64,000 nt of DNA from Thysanoteuthis rhombus. Lineage: Eukaryota > Mollusca > Cephalopoda > Oegopsida > Thysanoteuthidae. The DNA is taken from contig OY735213.1 in NCBI GenBank assembly GCA_963457665.1, positions 50,743,785 to 50,807,784 on the forward strand, read 5' to 3'. Within the stretch, counting starts at the first letter, position 1, and each line of letters starts with the position of its first letter. The translations under genes and the position numbers were made by a program. The notes below the pieces were generated by a model. That model saw nothing but the letters and a program-made list of their open reading frames with translations. It was not told the DNA's origin and searched no databases. Below are positions 11,051-22,754 of the stretch, piece after piece.

Positions 11051-12092
11051 CAGAAGAGGTGACAACCACCCAAAATTGATGTTTATCTCAATTCCAACAT
11101 ATTTGTTTGCGTTTAAGCGCTACACTTTTTTGAAATTTCAGAGAAAACTTATTTCTACTCAATCCGAACACGAAGACTGCTATGAGGCTGAATGGATGAT
11201 GGTTTCAAGATTCAATTCCACATTCATATGACAACATCCATTACAGATCTACCAAGTCTCCTGCATTTCTTGGGAGACTCCCACATTTTGAAGCATAGTG
11301 CTGTCAACCCCCACCCACATTTTATGAATTTGCATGAATTTCCAGCCAGGAAAAATATGCACGTTTCTGGCATTTTACAGTTTAAAATTATGTTCAGATA
11401 GGTTTTCAATACACTGAAATAGCTGTTGTAGAGCTTCTAGAATTGAAATCATAGAACGGGAGGGCGCAGGTTGTGGGGGAGCATTTTTTTAGGAAATTTC
11501 CCTCCTGTGAATTTCTAAACCTTGGCAGGTCGGCTATTGGAAAATAGTGTTGAGTGGGGTGAATTTCTTTTTTGTATGAATATGATGTAAAAAATATCAA
11601 AGATTTTATTTATATGAAAAACACTATGAATAAAATGAATAGCAATGTTTTCAGTTAGAGAAAATCTGCATTGCCTGACATCCTACTTTAGAGCATAGTA
11701 TTAGCATGAAGCATTTCAGCTCTCACCAACTACCTTTACTCATTCTATCTTTTCATTGCAAAGAATCGAATATATAGAGATTATAATATCATTCAATTTC
11801 ATTAAACTTGCTGTATTGGCCCCCTGTCAAGTGGTATCTGAGCAGACCTTGCAATTTCAGAAAGTATTCTGTCACTTTCCATTAGATATATTGGCAGATG
11901 AAAAATACCCATTTATTGTTATTATATCTTCAGCAGGATTCAACCATTTCCTCTTGCACACGCACACATATCTCTACATCTCTTCTGAGCGCCTCCATGA
12001 AAACAAGCAGTGCGCAAAATGTTTCAGGTCTATTTGGGAAAGTCAAGTTGGACATTACTTTTGCAAAGATAATCTAATAAATTATGGACTTG
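11051..12092. other. Unassigned stretch
   Basis: A 113-residue plus-strand frame at 11756-12097 has no recognisable domain and ordinary local composition. I see no evidence that it is expressed. Confidence 0.4.
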
Positions 12093-12282
12093 TATAGAGA
12101 GTGTCTGGAAAAACAAATGTAAACACACTTTCACATAGAGTTAAACCTCATGAATTTTAAGGGGGCTAAGTTGGTATTTTTTCTTGATAAAAAAAGCGCA
12201 TCTCTATCAAAGAACATATTTTCCTGTTTGGTTATACTTGTAGACATTTTTCTACCAGAGGCAACGCTAAGTATCCCTTCTA

Positions 12283-12481
<199 letters not shown>

Positions 12482-12655
12482 AGAAAGCTTTGTAGTTTTG
12501 AACACTAAACATAAAATAACGTTAAAAAGATTTTTGAGTCACTTCAGTCACTTATTTCCCAACATCTGTTGATGTAATTAATGTAATTTTCATCAATGCT
12601 TTTTCTTCTGTTTTACATGTATTATATATATATATGTGTGTGTGTAATTTAATAA

Positions 12656-12763
12656 TTTGACAATATAGAAAAACGACTAAATTGAAGATTTTTCGTATAC
12701 TTTTATTTCCAATTAGTAGCATATGAAAATTTATAATTTAGTTGTCTTTCCATATTGTTGAAA
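12656..12763. mobile_element. Short palindromic MITE
   Basis: The left arm TTTGACAATATAGAAAAACG and the right arm, reverse complement TTTCAACAATATGGAAAGAC, pair over about 28 bases around a centre of about 50 bases. The terminal phrase TTGACAATRTRGAAA is shared with the element at 37802-37908. Both lie beside TA/TG microsatellites. Confidence 0.6.
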
Positions 12764-13028
12764 AACAGAAAAACTTTTCACTTATTTATCTACATATACA
12801 TACTTATACATATATATAAATATATATGTGTGTGTGTGTGTGTGTGTGTATGTATATATATGTCACACCTCACACCCTTTAACATGTAACTTACAACAAT
12901 CAACAAAAATATTCATGCAACTAAAAACAATAAAACAAAATGAATAATTCCTCCCACTCACAGCAACATCCACAAGATTCTCACCGAATTCTCCAAACTA
13001 GAATCTAAAAACACAGACAATCATTTGC

Positions 13029-13086
13029 CTGATGAGGCCCATAGAGGGGAAAAACATAAACTTGTTTGCGTAGCAATTCCACATTT

Positions 13087-13089
<3 letters not shown>
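13029..13089 (+). other. Penelope-like 3' terminus remnant
   Basis: CTGATGAGGCCCATAGAGGG followed by AAAAACATAAACTTG has the layout of the hammerhead-like core found at the ends of Penelope-like elements: CTGATGA, a short stem, then a GAAAC-like block. No coding part is adjacent. The call rests on the motif only. Confidence 0.35.

Positions 13090-13149
<60 letters not shown>
13089..13149. repeat. (TA)n microsatellite, left flank of LINE
   Basis: About 60 bases of TA. The RTE LINE begins at its right edge and ends at another TA array at 15338, so the LINE probably integrated into one TA tract. Confidence 0.95.
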
Positions 13150-13151
<2 letters not shown>

Positions 13152-13481
13152 ATCCAAACTCGCCAACGCAACGTTCATTTCCTTGTTCTACCTGTGCGTT
13201 GAAGTCTCCCATGATAACATTGAAGGATTTTTTGTATCTTGCAGTAGGGAGTTCAAGTCATTATAGAAGTTATCTCTTTCATCTTTGGTTGATTGCAAAG
13301 TTGGTGTGTAGACTTGGACGATATTCAATTTGTACCATTTTGAGAGTTGTATGGTGACACTGGCCATACAGTTTGAAACAGCTTTGAAGCCTACCATGTT
13401 ATCTTTGAGGTCATTATTGATGAGAAAGCCTACCCCATTTTGTTTTATTTCCTCTCTATATTTAAACCAAGGAGCAAACAA
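13149..13481 (-). pseudogene. RTE LINE endonuclease domain, inverted segment
   Basis: On the minus strand the frames read REEIKQNGVGFLINNDLKDN, VTIQLSKWYKLNIVQVYTPT, NFYNDLNSLLQDTKN and then, in another frame, MGDFNAQVEQGNERCVGEFG. These are the middle and later motifs of an APE-type endonuclease from an RTE retrotransposon; GDFNAQV is the conserved Asp-x-Asn block. The order runs away from the junction with the reverse transcriptase, which lies on the opposite strand. A frame break separates the two stretches. It stops at the TA array, so the final part of the domain and the linker to RT are missing. Confidence 0.85.
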
Positions 13482-15334
13482 ACCATTAGTAAAATCTCAG
13501 ACAAAACCAGGAAACTCATTAAAAAATGCAGAAACCTCAAGCCACTGACAACAATGAAGGAAAAAATTGGGGAGACTGAACTGAACAAAAGAATCAAAAA
13601 GAAACTAAGAGAAGACAAAAGAAGGTATATGACAGCAATCATCAAAACAATTCTTGAAAAAAGTTGGGACTCTAAAACTATAAACAAAGCTCTCAGTACA
13701 GGATAGAAACTAACAACTAACATACTGAAAGAGAACAGAGGCATAACAACAGACAGAGACAGAATTGTCGAACGCATCCAAGAATTCTACCCAAAACTAC
13801 ACTCTTCAAGACATGGACAACAGAACACCAAGTAGGATATACAAGACGCAAACAATCAGTTGAAGGACCCATAAGTTACACCATGGGAGGTAAAACAAGC
13901 CATCAAAGAAAAAAAAAAAAAACGCCCCCAGACCAGATAACATCACCGTCAATCTATTCAAAAAGATGGTAAGATCGTGACTAAAAAAATAGCTATTCTA
14001 TTCAACTTACATCTAAAACAAAGTAAAGTCCCAAAAGACTGGAACATTGCAATCATAATACTTTTATATAAAAAAGGAAACCTAAAAGACCTCCACGACC
14101 ACAGACCAATAAGCCTACCCAACTGCATCTACAAACTTTTCTCAAAAATCATTACCAACCAGATCACTAAAACACTAGATGAAAATCAACCACAGGAACA
14201 AGCTGGTTTTAAAGGAAACAACTCCACTATGGACCATCTCCATTCAATAAATCAGCTTAAAGGAAAAGCAGAACACAAAATGCCACTTGCTGCAGCATTT
14301 ATTGACTTCAAAGCATTCAACTTTGTAGAAATTCCTATGGTCATGAACGCTATCATTCTACAAGTTGTAGACCCTGTATACATCAAAGTACTGCAACATA
14401 TATTGTCACAGCAACTTTTCTATCAGGCTACATAAAGACTGAGCCTTTCCAGCTTCAGAAAGGAGTAACACAAGGAGATACCAGCTCACCCGAACTCTTC
14501 ACAGCCTGCCTCGAGATGACCTTCCAAAACTCAGACTGGGAGAATAGAGGAATTAAAATAGACAGCGAATATCTGAGCAATCTCAAATTTACAGGTGACA
14601 TCAACCTTTTCAAAGAAAATCTATATGACTCTCAACTAATGCTGGATGAACTTAATAAAGAAAGCAAGAAAGCTGGCCTACATGTGAGCTTCAGAAAAAA
14701 AAGTTCATGTGCAACAACCATATCAGAAATAAGAACAACTGTCAAAATCAAAGATGCAAAACTGGAGAAAGTAGACAACTACATCTATCTAGGACAACAA
14801 ATCTCCATGAAATCCACAAAAGAAGAAGAAATGAAACAAAGAATCACTAGGATGGCAAGTCTTCAGCAGAGCAAGCTAAACCTTCAAAAGCAAGACGATC
14901 CCATTAATCCTAAAAAGAAGAGCATACAATCAATGTATCCTCCTGATAGTCACTTATGGAGCTGGAACATGGAACCTAACCAAGAGACAAACCCACAGAC
15001 TGAGAAGCATGCAACATGCACGTGAAAAAATCATGCTCAACCTCACATGAAGAGATCACAGGATAGCGCAATATATCAGGCAGAAAGTAGGAGTCTGAGA
15101 CATTAAAGAATCCATTAGAAAACGCAAATGCCAAGTGGCTGATCATGCTGCAAGAATGGCTGACAACCAATGGACATCATGACTTACATCATGGATCCCT
15201 AGAAATCACAAGCACAACTGAGGCCACAGATTACAAGATGGAGAGACGAGCTTGACAGAGTCTGAAAGTACTGACTCAGTGACGCCCGCGATAGAGAAGT
15301 GTGGCAAATCCAATGATGGACAATAAAAGATTGA

Positions 15335-15341
<7 letters not shown>
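13465..15341 (+). pseudogene. RTE LINE reverse transcriptase and C-terminus
   Basis: The plus strand gives, in order: linker KISDKTRKLIKKCRNLKPLT; RT motif 1 (HDHRPISLPNCIYKLFSKII); motif 2 (QAGFKGNNSTMDHL); motif A (AFIDFKAFNFVE); motif B (QKGVTQGDTSSPELFTACLE); motif C, where the expected FADD is FTGD; then thumb and tail (DNYIYLGQQISMKSTKEEE). The C-terminal stretch matches 2600-3018. Replacement of the first motif-C Asp and at least four frame breaks (before 13977, between motifs A and B, after motif C and after 15025) make it inactive. With the inverted endonuclease it forms one 5'-inverted LINE insertion. Confidence 0.92.

Positions 15342-15387
<46 letters not shown>
15338..15387. repeat. 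(TA)n microsatellite, right flank of LINE
   Basis: Directly abuts the LINE 3' end GATTGATGA, which has only a minimal TGA tail. It mirrors the TA array at 13089-13149. Confidence 0.95.
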
Positions 15388-15495
15388 GCACACACATTCC
15401 TTATGGGGAAAAATAGTGACTTAATCCCCCTTGAATTTGAAGGGGCTTAACTATTTGGGAAAGTGTGTGCATACATTTTTCAAGGCACCCTGTAT

Positions 15496-17137
15496 TTCTC
15501 TTGACACTAAGTTAGACTGTCAGCTGCAGAAGCAATTCAGTATTCATAGAAATGGTAATTTATCTACTAGGTACCCACAACCTCGGCTCCAGCTTGACGT
15601 GATAGTATTGCAGTTTCCATAATCAGTAAGCAAGCCATAACCTTCAATGAAAATCAGGTTTTATTCACAACACAATAAATTAAATTAACCAAACACTTCA
15701 CTATGTAGTAACAGTTCCATTTATATCAAAGTAGCAGAGTCAACTGATTTGCCTAAATTTAATTCCTAGCACATATAATAAAATTTAAATGGAATATTTA
15801 TTTTGTTATTTCTATACATTCAAATATTTTAGTGCACTTAAAGCCAGTTTAGACTGTTTAAGAGCCTCTGCACTTGAAATGCAGGGGGATCAGTTCTCAG
15901 AGCAAGAACACCTTTTTATAGTTTGATGAATCTTGAAGATGCACTTTGACCCCAAAAGTCTCCAGTACGAAATTTCTGCTCAAACGTATTATCTATTAGG
16001 CATGGTGGGGGATCAGTTTCATAAGAAGAAATGGCTGAAGCCATAGCCAGTGAAAGGGCGCTTCTAATGTATACTCAAGTTGTGCCTTGGTCCAATAGTC
16101 TCAAGTACCAAATTTGAACTCAATCCAACAATCTAGAAAGCAACTTTGTTGGAAGAAACTACAGATGGTGCAGACCCCCTTGCCAAAATGGTTCTGTGAA
16201 TAGATCTTCGCTTTGCTCCAATAAAGAAAAAAAATGTAAAAGGCTATGTTACGACTTGCCAAGGGACCCTGAACCCTATTTTAACAATAACATCAATGGC
16301 TTTGTTGTGTAGAGATCTGTTGTAGTTTCAACAAAATTAAATTCATGAACCACTTGAAAACGCTCCTCAACACAGTGGAACGCTCCAATGAATAGAAGTT
16401 TTTTTTAGATAGATTTCTTGTGAATTGAATAAAAAAAATTATCTGAAAGTGCAAAGGCAACTCTGATTAGAAGTCATTCTCCTTGAATTGAGATTTTTTT
16501 TCATATGAATTTAGAGTTAACCCAGTTTTCTTTACACCAATAACTTACCTTGAGACAGAGCTGAAGAGGGAAGTTTAATCCTAGCTAACTAGAGAATGAG
16601 TTAGGAATGTAATTTTTGCTTGTCTATTTGCATGTGCAACTCTTATAATGATAAAAATTCATACTCTTTCATTTATTTTCTGTGGATGTAATTATATATG
16701 GTATATATATATATATTATTTCTCATACTGGCGGAGTGCAAGGTTTTGCTTGATAATTCATTTGCAAACAACTGATTCATCCAAAAAATAAATACTCTAG
16801 GGAACACAAAAAGAGTGAGTGCACTGAAGAAAAAAACTGATTTTATTATATAAAGTTCAAAACTAATACTCTGATCTCAAAAAAGAAAAAAATCTTGTTT
16901 TATTAAAGATTCAAAATTAAGATAATTATACAATGATGTTATTGATATGAGGTTTTACGAGAAAGAAGTTTACACTCTTTAACCAAAAGCAATCATAATA
17001 TCAATAGTATTTTTCTCCAGTACACTCCCAGGATATGTCTGTAGAATTAAGATAACTCCTATGTTTAGAATAAATTACTATTTCCCTCTTTAAAGAAAAA
17101 CGCATTGTAATGGCTTCAGATAAACTTAATTGTTAAG
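15496..17137. other. Unassigned AT-rich stretch
   Basis: No gene or family recognised; a short TA run lies near 16703. Confidence 0.5.
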
Positions 17138-17425
17138 TTGTTTCTATTTATGCTCTGTTTTTAGCATCAAGTGGGAAAGATTTTCATTGAAATAAGGTTG
17201 TTTTTGTTTATTTTATTTGTGAACCATTTTTAATATTGAATGGATGAGTTTGTGAAACTTCAAAGGTTTGTATAGAAATAGAGTTTTTTTATTAATTTTA
17301 TTTGAGCTCCTTTTTTGACATTGGTTGGGCAAGTGTGTGAAACATTAAAGGTTTGTAAAGAAATCAAGTCATTTTTATTTATTTCATTTGTGCATCACTT
17401 TTAGCATTGAGTGGGTGAGTCTTTT
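17138..17425. repeat. Degenerate minisatellite, about 85-bp unit
   Basis: Units at 17198-17282, 17283-17369 and 17370-17425, plus a partial at 17138-17197, share TTATTTTATTTGTG, TTTTAGCATTGAGTGGGTGAG and AAACNTTAAAGGTTTGTA. Divergence between units is high, so the array is old. Just beyond it (about 17451) is GAGGGAGATAA, close to the mollusc motif GGGAGATAACT. Confidence 0.65.
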
Positions 17426-18665
17426 TTTCTGCTCTAACTGTTAATTAAAAGAGGGAGATAATCCTCAACTGTTTTGAAAGCTGATGAGTTATCGATATTT
17501 TTTGGACGTATTCTACGAATCAACCTTTTTTTCAAATGTCACATTAGTAAGACATAAAGATAAGATTCTTTCATACACAAAACTGATATAGTTGGATTTT
17601 ACCAACAATTTATCTCACCCAGTCTATTTTGACAAATTTCCATCCTACTACCAAGAGCCCCGTGTTAAGTGAAAAGCCATAGTAAACCTGGTAGGACTTC
17701 TTTGGGGTTCAAAGATTATAAAAAGGAATACTATCATTGACACACACATGGCGCCTATAAATGTTTAATGGCTCAGCAAATATCTTAGAAATACATGATT
17801 AAATGCTTAACATAATAAAATTATCATATTTTTCTTCCCTGCCCCAAAATATATTCATGACAAGCAAAAATTGATGCTCCACACATCACGAGTGTACAGG
17901 GTGGGCTTTAAGCCAATTGAACCTATTGCTTCCAAGTGGGCCCTATGCCTAAGGGAGCCCTGCACTTGGGTAAATTCTATCTTTGTCAAATACATACAAC
18001 TCCACATTGCAAATGAACAAGATGATTCACAGAGAACAGCAACAATATTAATTTTCTTCCAAATTCCCAAAGATTCAACAGTGTTTGTTTACACTGCCCA
18101 TATTCTTTATTTTTTTTTTTTTATCATACTTGAATTAAATAATGTTAATCAATTACAGAAGAGCTGCAAAAAATAATCTATGTGAAATTTTCAGGTGCAC
18201 ATTTTGATTACTTTCCATTATAATTCAGAGATATAAAGTTTATTTCTTTTTCAAAAATTCTTCAGACCATGACTGTCAACTAGGGGCTTTGAAAGAAATG
18301 TTTTCAATAGGGCCCTGCAACTCCCAAGGCCAGCCCTCTGAGTGTACTCTTGGTTGGCAGTAAAGATGTTAAACCAATGAATACTTAAGTATCAACTGTA
18401 AATAATGAAAGCAATAATGATTTCATTTTTAATTAACTGAACAATCACAAAATAAATGGGTATTTTTTTAAAAGCTAAAATGAAATGAGGTTTCAAGTAT
18501 CAGGCGATGAATCATGTAAAGAGAAAGCAAAATGAACAATGTTACTCGAATATTTTACTGCTAATCATTATGTATGATACTGCCAAACTATTTTCCTCAT
18601 CTAAACGTTCTTTCTTCCAAGTTTAAGCCATATACCCTCCAGCCTTTGCCGGATGTAGATGGTTG
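17426..18665. other. Mostly unassigned; weak inverted pair
   Basis: GAGTGTACAGGGTGGGCTTT near 17889 and an inverted GAGTGTACT...AGGGCTGGCCTT near 18310-18345 could be the ends of an old element of about 460 bases. The match is too weak to call. Confidence 0.3.
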
Positions 18666-19147
18666 TACAATGTAGAATCACAGCTGGCTTGCTCGGTTTG
18701 GACTGGACACTTCATATCCGGTTTTTGCATATTCTGGTTGTGTTATAGGAATACTTCTGAGTTTTCTCCCTTGCATTGAGTAACCTGTTCTGCTTTTTTT
18801 TAGAAGTCTCTTATGATGAGAGGCTCACAGATGCTATTGATATACATACTTGGAGGAGTAGGGTGAACTCAAGCCCCTATGAAATGAAGTTCAAATGATT
18901 GACAGGTTGAACAGCTGAAGGAAGTGGAACACATACTTTCTTCAGTCAAACCAATTAGCCAACCAAACATTGATATCAATAATATCTGGGAGCCTCCATT
19001 CATAAGAGACTTCTCAAAAAATGCAAAAACTGATTCAAGGAAGGAAATTCTAAAGTACCCTGATAGCATGACCCAGGTGTTCAAAAAACGGGCATGATGT
19101 AGCTGCTTCAACTAAGCATACACTCCGAGTTGTGATTCTACATTGTA
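18666..19147. mobile_element. TIR element carrying an exon-like insert
   Basis: The ends TACAATGTAGAATCACA are identical on both strands over 17 bases and remain similar for about 20. The left half (CATATCCGGTTTTTGCATAT, TGTGTTATAGGAATAC) matches the left half of 29584-29738. The middle, about 18757-19085, has no counterpart in that shorter relative and contains the exon-like sequence described at 18804-19097. No transposase is present. Confidence 0.7.
18804..19097 (+). pseudogene. Exon-like insert with a 3' splice-site signature
   Basis: A tract CTGCTTTTTTTTAG (18790-18803) looks like a polypyrimidine tract and acceptor. The following frame reads SYDERLTDAIDIHTWRSRVN up to 18893. After a break, a 64-codon open run (18903-19097) reads QVEQLKEVEHILSSVKPISQ, then PNIDINNIWEPPFIRDFSKN, then AKTDSRKEILKYPDSMTQVF, ending in a stop. 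I do not recognise the family. Composition is protein-like, rich in charged residues. It may be a host gene fragment captured by the surrounding TIR element, or a remnant of the element's own gene. The break between the two runs argues against function. Confidence 0.45.
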
Positions 19148-19489
19148 TAACATTAGACTAAAACCAAAGGGTACACAGACGAAATTTTGTCAAAAAATTG
19201 GCAAATCGACACGGAAAATAATCAGACCATATCATGTACAATAATAATGCAATACATTGCTAATAGCAAAATTCAGCATTTTAATGGTTAATATCTTCTT
19301 TATACATGACTGTCTAAAATCAAAAATGTTTTTTTAGATTATAAAGTAATAGTCCAAATAGAGTTTCTGTAATTGCTCAACTGAGCAGATAAGTTATCTT
19401 AGTTTCTTTATCAAACAGACACAAAAAGAATGATGCAAAAACATATTTGTAGATTTTTTCAATGTAAAATATCAAGTATTATTGGCTTT
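19148..19489. other. Unassigned AT-rich stretch
   Basis: Nothing recognised. Confidence 0.5.
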
Positions 19490-19790
19490 CTTCACAAATT
19501 ATACCTTTTTGAAAAACTCAAAGTTGGCAACAAGTTCTGGTTGACTATTGGTTGCAGAGATGTGTAGTCCAAGAGGCATTAAACTGTTATCCTAAATGTC
19601 TTGTGCATGACAGGTATGTCCATTTGATTCCAAAAGTCTTTGAAAGAGGAAAAGGGCAGAAAAAAGCAGAACATCTTCTTGAGTAAAATCAATGTCTCCT
19701 TGGAGATATATCATGCACAAATCAAAGTTGTACCCAGATGAACTATAAACATCTCTCTTCACGATGAATTCAAACTATTACCACAAGCCA
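19490..19790 (-). pseudogene. Possible piggyBac-type transposase relic
   Basis: The minus strand reads FEFIVKRDVYSSGYNFDLCM, then IYLQGDIDFTQEDVLLFSAL, FLFQRLLESNGHTCHAQDI and, after a stop, DNSLMPLGL...NSQPELVANFEF. The order SSGY-x-FD...Y-x-G...LLE...DN-x(3)-PL...is like the DDE core of piggyBac (PGBD) transposases, which have GYxxDFEVYxGK and DNFFTSxPL. Similarity is limited and the frame is broken, so this is a tentative call. No TTAA-flanked ends were found. Confidence 0.4.
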
Positions 19791-20844
19791 GTATTGACAA
19801 TTCAAGCAATAACATTGGTTGATTTTTAATTTGAAAATAGTCGTCAAATTCAACTTCATGCAATTTTTTTTTTACATTAAATCAATCCTCTAAATCTTTT
19901 TTTTTTTAAATTCCATCATAATTAAAGAAAAAAATTTGAACCTCCAAAATTTGAATTTTCAAATTTCAGTAAGATCTTTTACAAAATGGTTAATACAAAG
20001 ACAATTTTTTTAAAAAATGAGTTTCCAGAATAAGTAAGTTACTGGAAAATGGTTCCTCATTTTCCTATGCATGATTACAACATTGACCAATCTATACTGG
20101 AATAACTTCTGCAAATGATGACTGAAATTTCCAAAAAGTCTTCAAAAATCTAAAACAATTAATATAGCATTTCAATACAGTAGGAATTTCCATATAGCAG
20201 ACTGAAATTTCTCAAAAGAGAATTTTTTTCAAGTCTATACTAAATGAATTGAATTTTAGAGAGTTTAGAACCCTTCATACAAAAAGCAGAAAAATTGACT
20301 GAGTTTTCATCTTGTACAGCCATTCAGGAAATAAAACAGAATGAAAAAAAGTTATGATTTAATTGGGTTGCTACTTTTTCTAGCTATTAGCACGAAATGT
20401 AAACTTGACAAAAACATGACTATAATGATTACTGAAACATGCAAAGATATCAATAAAACTGTGAAGAAAAAAGTCATCTGAAGAGCATTTTGATATTTTT
20501 TTCTGATTGAAATCATTTTTTTTTATAGTCAAAAACATGCATTGTATGCAAACAGTGCAGAAATGGTACTCAAAACATTTGTGCTTACAAAGTATCTACT
20601 CTACTAAAATCAATTTGACCATGCATACTAATTTACCGTTGACTTGTCTGTATCCCCCAAGGCACATGGTAAATGGTTGTCCGACTGGAATTACAATAAT
20701 AAAAAATGGCAATAGTAAATTCTATGTATAATAATTGTACTAAAACTAGGTATTTTTCTGTCCTACCCTGAAATAAAAAAATTCTTGAAAACACAACAAA
20801 TAAAACATCTTTTGGCCAATTTAAAGTGAAGGCCATCCATAGGA
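19791..20844. other. Unassigned AT-rich stretch
   Basis: No gene or family recognised. Confidence 0.5.
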
Positions 20845-21105
20845 GTCCACTGGAGGAGCAAGCGGGGCATTTGCCCTCCCCTGGATGAGGTCTTTCTGCA
20901 AAGGGGCGAGTTGGTTTGTAGAGGCTTAAGATCAATGGGTCATTATAAACTGCGATAGCTAAGGATGGGTTACAGCTTAAACACTCTCTAGTCTTTTATC
21001 TGATAACTAACATCCAGATATATATTTTTACCTATCCATCCCCAAATATCCTTCTGTTTCTCTTCTCCATATATCCCATTGCCCCTCCCTGAAAAAGTGG
21101 CGGAT
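20845..21105. mobile_element. Possible DNA-transposon remnant with GGGGCA ends
   Basis: The left end GTCCACTGGAGGAGCAAGCG and the right end, reverse complement CATCATCCGCCACTTTTTCA, lead into GGGGCATTTGCCCTCCCC and GGGAGGGGCAATGGG. This is like the widespread CAGTGGCGGATYCAGGGGGG class of ends. The internal match is poor. Confidence 0.35.
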
Positions 21106-21232
21106 GATGCCCATGTTACCATCTGAATATTTTCAAGTAAAAAAACAAGTTATATTTTTTTAAGGTTTCCTTTTAGTTTTAGAAATTGATGACAGTGATT
21201 TGTTGAATATTTTGTATCATGATAATCTTTGG

Positions 21233-21350
21233 CAAGTATTATTAGGACTAAATTTGTTAAGGAATAAATGTTAGAATTTTCGAACTGCTAGTTCCATCGG
21301 TTAAAGAAACCAAACCTATATTGACAGTTTTGGTGGAGGTTTCTGATAAA
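21233..21350 (+). repeat. Partial R2 repeat
   Basis: GGAATAAATGTTAGAATTTT, GCTAGTTCCATCGG, GAAACCAAACCTATATTGAC and AGTTTTGGTGGAGGTTTC follow the right third of R2. Confidence 0.5.
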
Positions 21351-21869
21351 ACATACTAAACCTTTTTTGAGGAGTTACAGTGTTCTTATAAAATATAAAA
21401 AGGCAAATTTCCATTATTTTAAAACGAGATGGTAACATTAGAGTTATATACATGAAATTTTTGTTTGTCTTACCCAATAAGTTATAGAAGCCTCATCAGG
21501 GATTTTGAGTCAGAGAGGGTCTATTTGTTTCTTCTTTTCAATCCATTTATGACATTTAATTAAACGGATGGATATAATAAGTTTGTTTTTTGAAGATTAT
21601 ATAGTATTATTTGTTTTTTGGGTTTTTTTTCTAGACTTCTTTATCTGGACATTTTTTTTTTTTTTTTTTTTAAATTGTGTGGAGGGGGATCCAGCTGGAA
21701 CCCCTGGACCCCCACTGCTGGTATCTACATCTGATTATAAAAATCAGTGACCTGAAGAAAATATCAGTTACTCGGTACAAAACGTACTTGAAAAATATAC
21801 CAAAGAATTAACAGCCATCCATGCGGTTTACCAACTTTTGTCCAGACAATCAAATCTCTCCTTCCCATC

Positions 21870-21935
21870 TATGAAGTTGTCAACTCAACATTTCGACTGA
21901 ACCATTCTCCGATCCACATCAGGTGAAGTTTTTAA
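21870..21935 (-). other. Penelope-like terminus motif
   Basis: The minus strand reads CCTGATGTGGATCGGAGAAT, then GGTTCAGTCGAAATGTTGAG. A CTGATG block, a stem-loop of about 20 bases and GAAAYGTTG match the hammerhead-like layout at 27241 and 32563. A shorter CCTGATGAGGC at 21490-21500 (minus) may be another. No coding sequence is attached. Confidence 0.4.
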
Positions 21936-22125
21936 AAAAAGAGGCAAACGTTTACTTCAGTGGAAAAAAATTGTAGTTATTGATAATCACTCAAAGATTA
22001 CCTTTGCTGAATATTAAGCTCAATGTCAAATCACTTTCTTTGTATTGAATAATTATTACAATTATTCAAAACTGAATAGATCACAGAGAGTACTCTATTA
22101 TTAGTATTTTTCAAAAAAGTGGCGA

Positions 22126-22400
22126 AAAAAGTCCCCCCCACTTTTGATCACTTAAAAAAGGAAAAAAGTGCTTTCAGGTCATGAGGTCAGGTAAGAAAAT
22201 AAAAAAAGTATTATCAGAATATGAGATCAGGTAAAAAAATACAATGTGAAAAAAATGTTAACAAATTATGAAATCAGGTGAAAAATTGACATAAAAATGT
22301 CACACAATAATATGAGCTCAGGTAAAAAAAAATTTTTCCAATAAAAGAGTTTTCAGCGATCAGGTAAGAAGGAAAAAAATAAATTATAATCAGAACAAAA
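22126..22400 (+). repeat. Degenerate tandem repeat, about 43-bp unit
   Basis: Five units carry ATGARRTCAGGTRARAAA, with cores at 22181, 22221, 22268, 22312 and 22353, spaced 40 to 47 bases. Each core resembles a 5' splice donor (CAGGTAAG). Spacer sequence is A-rich and poorly conserved. Confidence 0.6.
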
Positions 22401-22688
22401 AATTCCCAAAGAAAGTAACAAAATGTCCTCTGATTATGCCATAGAAATCTCCCATGAACACAGAATGTTCCATTTTGTCATCATTATATAACCTTGACCA
22501 TGAAATAAGGATATAGTTCCATATTGTAACTGTATAGTAATCTGAATAACCCAACTAAAACATAATGTAATGATTAAAAATCGTTCAAATTTCTTTCATT
22601 CACTTTTTGTTCATTTTGAACATTACGGGCTATAAAAAGCTCTGCCTACAATGTCTTTTTGCTGTGTTTCAGTAACACACATGTATAA

Positions 22689-22693
<5 letters not shown>

Positions 22694-22733
<40 letters not shown>

Positions 22734-22754
22734 TATGTATATATATATATATAT
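22694..22754. repeat. (TA)n microsatellite
   Basis: TA run with two short CATA/TGTA interruptions near 22730. Confidence 0.9.

Noticed and set aside
22181-22370. Real exon-intron donors
   Set aside because: No open frame upstream and no acceptor logic; the donors repeat with the tandem unit.
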